A stretch of 64,000 nt of DNA from Chitinophaga deserti. GTDB lineage: Bacteria; Bacteroidota; Bacteroidia; Chitinophagales; Chitinophagaceae. The translations under genes and the position numbers were made by a program. The stretch covers positions 310,001 to 374,000 of the forward strand of contig NZ_QFFK01000007.1 of the NCBI RefSeq assembly GCF_003149455.1, given 5' to 3'. Numbering within the stretch: the stretch's first letter is position 1; each line of letters opens with the position of its first letter. Below the pieces are notes generated by a model. That model saw only the letters and a program-made list of their open reading frames with translations, was not told where the DNA came from and ran no database searches. Positions 62,401 to 64,000 of this stretch are shown here, piece by piece.

Positions 62401-64000
62401 GTGACCTTCACGGAAGCAGTAACGGGCTTTGTGGCAGGGGATGTGTCTGTCACCAATGGCACTGCCTCTAACTTTGCTACCAGCGATAATATCACATATA
62501 CATTTACCGTAACGCCCGTGGCTTCTGGTATTGTGAGCATCAATGTTGCTGCTAACGTGGCAACTGATGTAGCGGGTAATGGTAATACAGCTGCCGGGGA
62601 ACTGGCAATTGTGTTTGATAATATCCGTCCGGGTGTAGCAATCACCACTACGGCAAGTTCGCCAACCAATGGACCGGTACCCGTGACTGTGACCTTCACG
62701 GAAGCGGTAACAGGCTTCGATGCATCAGACTTGAATATCACGAATGGCACCATTTCCAGCTTTACTGCTGTAGATGCGGCGACGTATACCTTTACCGTTA
62801 CCGCCGCCGCCGATGGCGTCGTGAGGATCAACTTACCTGCCGGTGTGGCCAACGACGCTGCCGGTAACAGTAATACCCCTGCCGTGGAACTGAATTATAG
62901 TTACACTGGTACAAAACCTGATGTAACACTCACAGCTACCGGAACAAACGCTGTCAATGCCCCAATTGCCCTGACCATCCGCTTCAGCACAGCGGTAGCC
63001 GGTTTCGACGCATCCGATATACAATTGGATAATGCCACCATAAGCGCTCCTGTATCTGCTGATGGCATCACCTGGCAAGCCACGGTAACACCTGTTGCTG
63101 AAGGAGCCTTCAGCGTGAGCATCCCGGCCAATGCAGCACAGGGTACCGGCGGTAACGGTAATACCGCATCTAATGTACTTAACAGAGTATACGATGTAAC
63201 AAGGCCAGCTGCAGCATTGCAGATTACTCCGGCATCCGGCAGCAATTATACTGTAACCGCCACATTTACAGAGGCAGTTACCGGATTAGCAGCAGGAGAT
63301 ATCAATATCACCAATGGAGTGGTATCGAACCTGCAATCTACAGGTGCTAATACTTATACATTTACCATTACAGCACTGGCAGAAGGAAATGTAACTGTGA
63401 AGATCCCGGCAAACGCAGCAACAGATGCAGCAGGCAATGGAAATACCGCCAGCGCGGATGCTACTGTATTCCACAGTGCCGGTGCACCATCAGTAACGAT
63501 TACATCTGCTTCCGCAGCAGTTCTGAATCATGCATTCAATGTAACGTTTACTTTCTCCAAACCAGTAACCGGCTTCACGGCAGGTGATGTGGAAGTAACG
63601 AACGGGGCGGTGTTGAACCTGACTGCTGTTACTGACCGCACCTTTACGGCCAGTATCGTTCCGGCAGGAGATGGGGAAGTAACGCTTGTTGTACGCGCGG
63701 GTGCTGCGGTAGACCAGGGAGGTAAGGCCAATACTGCATCCAATACCCTCAGCAGGCAGTATGACGGTACCCGTCCTGGTGTAGCAGTAACCACTACGGC
63801 AGTATCTCCGGTGAACGGTGCCTTTACAGTTCAGATCCGCTTTACAGAGAAGGTGAATGGCCTCACTAACGGAGGTCTGCAGCTTCAGAATGCTACTGCG
63901 GGTGTGATCACCACTACTGACAACATTACCTATACCACTGTAATTCGTCCTACTGGTGGGTTTATTCAGATATCCGTGAAGGAAAGCGCCGTAACAGACG
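50416..64000 (+). CDS. Giant secreted adhesin-like protein with cadherin-like and about 31 Ig-like domains (3' end outside window)
   Basis: One open frame of 4,528 codons runs from ATG 50416 to the end of the window without a stop. A signal peptide (M-L-R-F-L-R-S-L-T-F-L-W-L-L-L-L, cleaved near T-A-R-S-Q) is followed by an unidentified beta-rich domain to about residue 195 and several divergent Ig-like domains. Calcium-type segments recur, such as V-D-G-G-P and D-K-A-G-N-V-S. Residues about 1367-1572 hold two cadherin-like repeats (D-V-N-E-A-P, D-D-D-A-G-E, T-T-D-S-D-G). From residue 1573 on, Ig-like domains of 95-97 residues repeat in tandem, each with a T-F-(T/S)-E-A-V-T-G-F strand, N-G-T-I-S, a T-V-T-P strand and D-A-A-G-N-G-N-T-A. 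It is probably a surface adhesin or matrix protein; a T9SS or CHU-type C-terminus would be expected but is not in view. The nitronate-monooxygenase-like gene is upstream. Confidence 0.93.
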   Translation, partial: MLRFLRSLTFLWLLLLQFVSITARSQDLLTFNSPFTGTIEDIVHGYSIFTGSSLQATSNNGVAFDFASAFSYRDQPNGKGILTQQHNGGFSFSRALGFWYTETAGDKVIFSRADGKNFTFTSVMIGVVAPINPKMVMFRGYRNGVLVASEAVSVGVGGSTSQTYFASAAAWKVVTQVEVESLSGTFGLMFDQLTVDVAPEPQLSFNSAVVNPQLQIYQFTGTIISNTGPGITEAGFYWTDQPLPQPITQNTFKAIEGTNITGGFVSSSILMAKGASYRLVSYVKNSIGTFYSAERIINIPLDPPVITRVTSSPTKEEYVTYNMAFLRPVSLPQLPAMLNLVTTGNISGNFTTAHSIGNGWNVTVQTTGDEGSIQLEFTGNNTSVPYTSTTKAGSPAITIDRVKPVVSITSPSPAVSIGPDFSISYSLSETASVTYSVDGGPAVPATSPFTYTAPGPGSYVMTISALDGVGNASVPQTLNLAVVQTPTAAFVSTPPATTNNTNAAFTVNSDIPGSTFSYELDGVLQSATGNTLSLSGLMPGTHTLLVFAESGGNKQATGTAFTWEIDQTVPGKPVITGLINDNGFSNSDRITSSTSVGVSGESEPGAIVNIQYDGTFVGQSIADGSGAWSFLYPFTVTAGNHIFKATQTDKAGNVSTFSDDFSFTADLTRPKVTSIAQPPAGNLRPGLSIEFIATLSEPIDGYPNSCSMFYTYGGQSYEFEFGGFQDGNKIIFRYVLKPGESFTNMFQSGWTFNGIVADHGDMTDISGNHADFTTVPAPVVTNIINSDPVAPVVTGDPVITDGNYILNSEILITRTFSENVFVTGNPSIILIIGSEVGRANYFSGNGTSTLTFKYAVPADVEGVVEAYKSLSMAGATIKDAAGNNATGLSAGGSVINSNAIVDSKAPRYSGTAVITPYVTGGQEVQLDISFNENVFVTSPPVPYIQGMVGGVARQFDYAFANGKKLRFKWTVPADVEDHDGIELSDAIQGAGLIITDGLGNPAVLDLGDSIRITSGLIIDSKAPVITEIVQPDAGFYRSGAVLVYTVKFSEIVLVGSAYPKLHVNIGGTPHILNYWNGDGTKELKFKLGVQPGMNEPVGVLISAFAPGTLTDFYGNAFNGTVIPIPAISGIVIDNTAPLATSFTSTSGNYKLGDVISFEIGYNEEMVAFGSNLALEVGIGSRTEYLPLTLSADKLSLRASYTVAAGDEDLDGIFIIRQIRSRDGTSHLKDRAGNVFSLAFPGTLYNINVDGNAPQVLGHQILGDYYKPGDVLKVNVTFNKQVSVTSGVPELDIVTGATVLTLHYTGQPGSSVLTYELTIPAGVPCGRIDGIQFSTLTRSGVISDNFGNVLTSAANFTMVDNHYFDNCAPVITNTLNFSVNEKSAAGTFVGQPVATESPDASRTLTWEISGQIDLGGHGIFPLAINTATGEITVKDPDGFRFAVQPVVTALVRVYDGANWSNSHTVTVTVLDVNEAPSNITISNTTINEVEHIGATVGALSSTDDDAGETFTYSLVAGTGSADNNSFAIAGNSLITNTILNRYTKASYAIRVRTTDSDGLYFEKAFTINVTDTSRPRINWESLVDGSSKNAAFDVVLVSTEPLLGLSVSDFNILNTTVSNLVNLGSNRYQITLTPTLDGVYTISLPDNVAQDNAGNQNIGSGNRTFYYDTQRPTVIMSGLTASPANVPIQFDLIFSEKVSGLSEVGMLVFNGNTVITTTDQQHYSVTITPIANGAVTWGLYNDIARDAAGNGSVGLGNYTVVYDNTRPTATLSAIPAGPNVNGNVNITVDVSELNLTLLASHFVPVNATISGFSQVSSTIYQFTLVPGSEGACSVQLAENSFKDAAGNWNTASNKIDLNFDVTPPTATMTTSAPANTNVSPIPVTLTFSEKMSGLNPAVFNTAASGTIHNLTTTDNITWTFDLLPSAPGDAVVVLPAGYVTDLAGNLNTGINEVRVKYDPTAPSPIFYTSSSGGINQPVYVRVMFMEEVTGFTETDLALTNCTVSDWVVEDSRNYTFTINGTPDTQGDMSVALPQNILTDLAGNGNIAGNITVAYDRKGPVVSMTNLAAGVVTGPFQVRVSVGETPYGFAAANMLIINGSVTSFAPDGVNSFLITVTPDQDGDVYVALPVNAILDATGNGNTPIDFTVPYDLNPPTPTIHTHYSSPFNGDFDGSVIFSERVSGFVQNELLITNGTISNWATTDNIAYTFTVTPLSEGTVTLNVNADVAVDRVNRNNLAAAPLSVQIDKTPPTVQLVSSTPNPTNSSISLTATFSEAVYGFTDADVVISNGTIGNFHTNDGIVYTFNVVPAGEGNITVTLHPGAGRDRAGNANTLAMLTIVYDITPPDAVITSSATSPTSAAIPFTVTFTEKVLNFVQTDLQVTNGNITGFTTTDNITWDVTVAPVADGPVTVGMLSGIANDEAGNLNNAATDIIVTYDGSVPGVTLSTTSPAIANTAITLTATFTEAVTSFPLTDFVVVNGQVNTLVQVSPNKWTFTLTPVGNDIDVSVYLPAGKAFDGAGNGNALSNTLTYHYDATAPAVLTSTTAGSNVKAPFEITVQFSEPVSGFTASDIVLDNGTVTSFTISGTNKWTITVTPVRDDAVNVQFPANMATDAAGNGNTAGGTMTFHYDATAPGVTLSTSAASPVNGAFTVTATFTEPVSDVILSDVNVSNGTKSGFTVLDASTYTFIITPTAGAVSISLPAGAGTDLSGNGNTASNTLALQYDGNQPTVVITTTAASPTNGGIPVTVTFSEAVTGFAAGDITVTNGNVTGLTTSDLITWNFMVIPATSGQVTVNIAANVAADGAGNGNAAAAQLAVVYDIIQPDVTITTTAPAFTNAPVPVTVTFTETVNGFDQGDLIITNGNISGFTTSDNRVWNFTITPAADGFVTINVAAGMAADLAGNANNGAAELSVEYDASRPSVTLVSNVASPVNSLMPITVTFSETVSGFDGSDLIITNGTISRFVDIDQQSFIIRITPTAEGAVTISLPANIATDAMGNSNTAGNMLTLVYDISAPAATFTTTAVSPVGTPFPVTLTFTEPVAGLDISEIQVGNGIVSALTTTDQQTWTFTVTPAADGRVTVNLPAGAVQDAAGNAGAAAVELALDYDASKPGAVISTIATSPVNAAFTATVTFTEAVTGFTAGDVSTTNGTISNLATSDNITYTFTVTPVTSGNVTINVAADVATDISGNGNTAAAELAVVYDGLSPVVVITTTATSPVNAAFPVTVTFSEAVAGFDVSDISITNGIVSNFVSNNSIFYSFTVTPVASGNVTINVAAGVANDAAGNGNAAAGQLSLVYDNSLVGTTITSAVTSPVNGAFPVTVTFTEAVTGFMAGEVTVTNGTISNFATSDNITYTFTVTPVASGNVTINVPANVVTGGAGNGNAAAAELAIMYDGMKPGTVIATAATSPVNAAFPVTVTFTEAVTGFTAGDVSVTNGTISNFATSDNITYSFTVTPIANGNVTINVAANVANDAAGNGNTAATELALAYDGLNPVVVLSTTATSPVNAAFPVTVTFSEAVTGFDVSDITITNGTVSSFATSNNIIYTFSVTPVASGNVTIIVSAGVANDAAGNSNAAANQLSLNYDASLVGTAIATTVTSPVNAAFPVTVTFTKAVTGFIAGDVSVTNGTISNFATSDNITYTFTVTPVTSGNVTINVSANVATDAAGNGNTAAGELALVYDGVKPGAVITTTATSPVNTTFPVTVTFTEAVTGFTAGDVSVTNGTISNFATSDNITYTFTVTPVASGNVTINVAANVATDVAGNGNTAAGELALVYDGVKPGAVITTTTTSPVNATFPVTVTFTKAVTGFIAGDVSVTNGTISNFATSDNITYTFTVTPVTSGNVTINVAANVATDVAGNGNAAATELALVYDGVKPGAVITTTTTSPVNAAFPVTVTFTETVTDFTAGDVSVTNGTISNFATSDNITYTFTVTPVTSGNVTINVAANVATDVAGNGNTAAGELALVYDGVKPGAVIATTTTSPVNATFPVTVTFTEAVTGFVAGDVSVTNGTASNFATSDNITYTFTVTPVASGIVSINVAANVATDVAGNGNTAAGELAIVFDNIRPGVAITTTASSPTNGPVPVTVTFTEAVTGFDASDLNITNGTISSFTAVDAATYTFTVTAAADGVVRINLPAGVANDAAGNSNTPAVELNYSYTGTKPDVTLTATGTNAVNAPIALTIRFSTAVAGFDASDIQLDNATISAPVSADGITWQATVTPVAEGAFSVSIPANAAQGTGGNGNTASNVLNRVYDVTRPAAALQITPASGSNYTVTATFTEAVTGLAAGDINITNGVVSNLQSTGANTYTFTITALAEGNVTVKIPANAATDAAGNGNTASADATVFHSAGAPSVTITSASAAVLNHAFNVTFTFSKPVTGFTAGDVEVTNGAVLNLTAVTDRTFTASIVPAGDGEVTLVVRAGAAVDQGGKANTASNTLSRQYDGTRPGVAVTTTAVSPVNGAFTVQIRFTEKVNGLTNGGLQLQNATAGVITTTDNITYTTVIRPTGGFIQISVKESAVTD
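55132..64000 (+). repeat. Tandem array of about 31 Ig-like domain units inside the giant gene
   Basis: From 55132 the coding sequence repeats every 285-291 bases and from about 58690 every 288 bases exactly, as shown by the equivalent alanine codon at 58690, 59842, 60418, 60706, 61282, 62434 and others. The early units are diverged, the middle units alike, and those at 61186-62625 nearly identical. The last unit is cut by the window end. Each unit begins at the short linker after Y-D-G or Y-D-x. Confidence 0.9.
59746..62625 (+). repeat. Recently amplified 288-bp units with higher-order structure
   Basis: Ten units starting at 59746, 60034, 60322, 60610, 60898, 61186, 61474, 61762, 62050 and 62338. 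The first six carry the linkers K-P-G, S-P-V-V-V, L-V-G-T, K-P-G, N-P-V-V-V and L-V-G-T, that is, a three-unit period of 864 bp repeated twice; the middle units also share F-D-V-S-D. The last four all start with K-P-G-A-V-I and differ at few positions. Units at 61186 and 61762 share T-K-A-V-T-G-F-I and V-T-S-G-N, hinting at dimer duplication. Confidence 0.85.

Noticed and set aside
57027-62852. Many minus-strand reading frames (80-285 residues) opposite the giant gene, some looking like V/T/A-rich repeat proteins
   Set aside because: They are antisense shadows of the tandem Ig-like coding repeats; they repeat with the same 288-bp period, have no signal peptide or family match, and the plus frame is continuous.
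55132-64000. Possible CRISPR or satellite DNA because of the regular 288-bp repeats
   Set aside because: The repeats are coding, in frame and without spacers, and the translated units are Ig-like domains.

Overview
The window looks like a chromosome segment of a Bacteroidota bacterium, most likely a filamentous gliding member of the Chitinophagaceae close to Chitinophaga. The support is a SusC/SusD pair with its own ECF sigma factor and FecR anti-sigma factor, a type IX secretion (T9SS) C-terminal sorting domain, LytS/LytTR two-component signalling, many secreted carbohydrate-active proteins (sulfatase, GH78 rhamnosidase, heparinase II/III-like lyase) and TAnnTTTG-type -7 promoter elements. 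No rRNA, tRNA, CRISPR array, insertion sequence or phage module was recognised.

Layout: 0-3.2 kb holds small poorly known genes, a decaying signal-peptidase-like gene and an intergenic array of 11-bp repeats. 3.3-8.4 kb holds a secreted sulfatase and a group of stress-type genes (baeRF-domain protein, small acidic protein, SRPBCC membrane protein, short-chain dehydrogenase). 8.6-17.1 kb has a large orphan cytoplasmic protein, a TonB-dependent receptor and a multidomain T9SS-secreted protein. 17.4-23.9 kb is a sugar-catabolic cluster: AraC regulator, divergent from a ThuA/propeller/azurin lipoprotein, a sugar isomerase/epimerase and a Gfo/Idh/MocA oxidoreductase. 24.0-32.0 kb is a polysaccharide utilisation locus read leftward: sigma factor, FecR, SusC with a signalling (STN) domain, SusD and a family-10-like glycosyl hydrolase. 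32.1-36.7 kb has a YCII protein convergent to a five-gene overlapping operon (START domain, two NAD(P)-dependent oxidoreductases, histidine kinase, LytTR regulator). 36.9-41.1 kb has an acidic protein with a small membrane protein, DUF2147 and the GH78 rhamnosidase. 41.2-43.1 kb is a compact membrane/lipid operon (methyltransferase, DedA-like, DUF2975, XRE regulator). 43.1-43.9 kb is intergenic and holds a second 11-bp repeat array. 43.9-50.1 kb has a thioesterase, DUF3606, two paralogous YD-type proteins, a heparinase-like lyase, a relic of an outer-membrane receptor, a methyltransferase and a nitronate-monooxygenase-like enzyme. From 50.4 kb to the window end runs one reading frame of at least 4,528 codons: a secreted giant adhesin-like protein made largely of about 31 tandem Ig-like domains.

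The theme is surface glycan capture and breakdown plus envelope maintenance. The most unusual signals are the two intergenic 11-bp arrays, which share an 18-bp word in opposite orientation, and the repeat architecture of the giant gene, where a three-domain higher-order period gives way to near-identical 288-bp copies.
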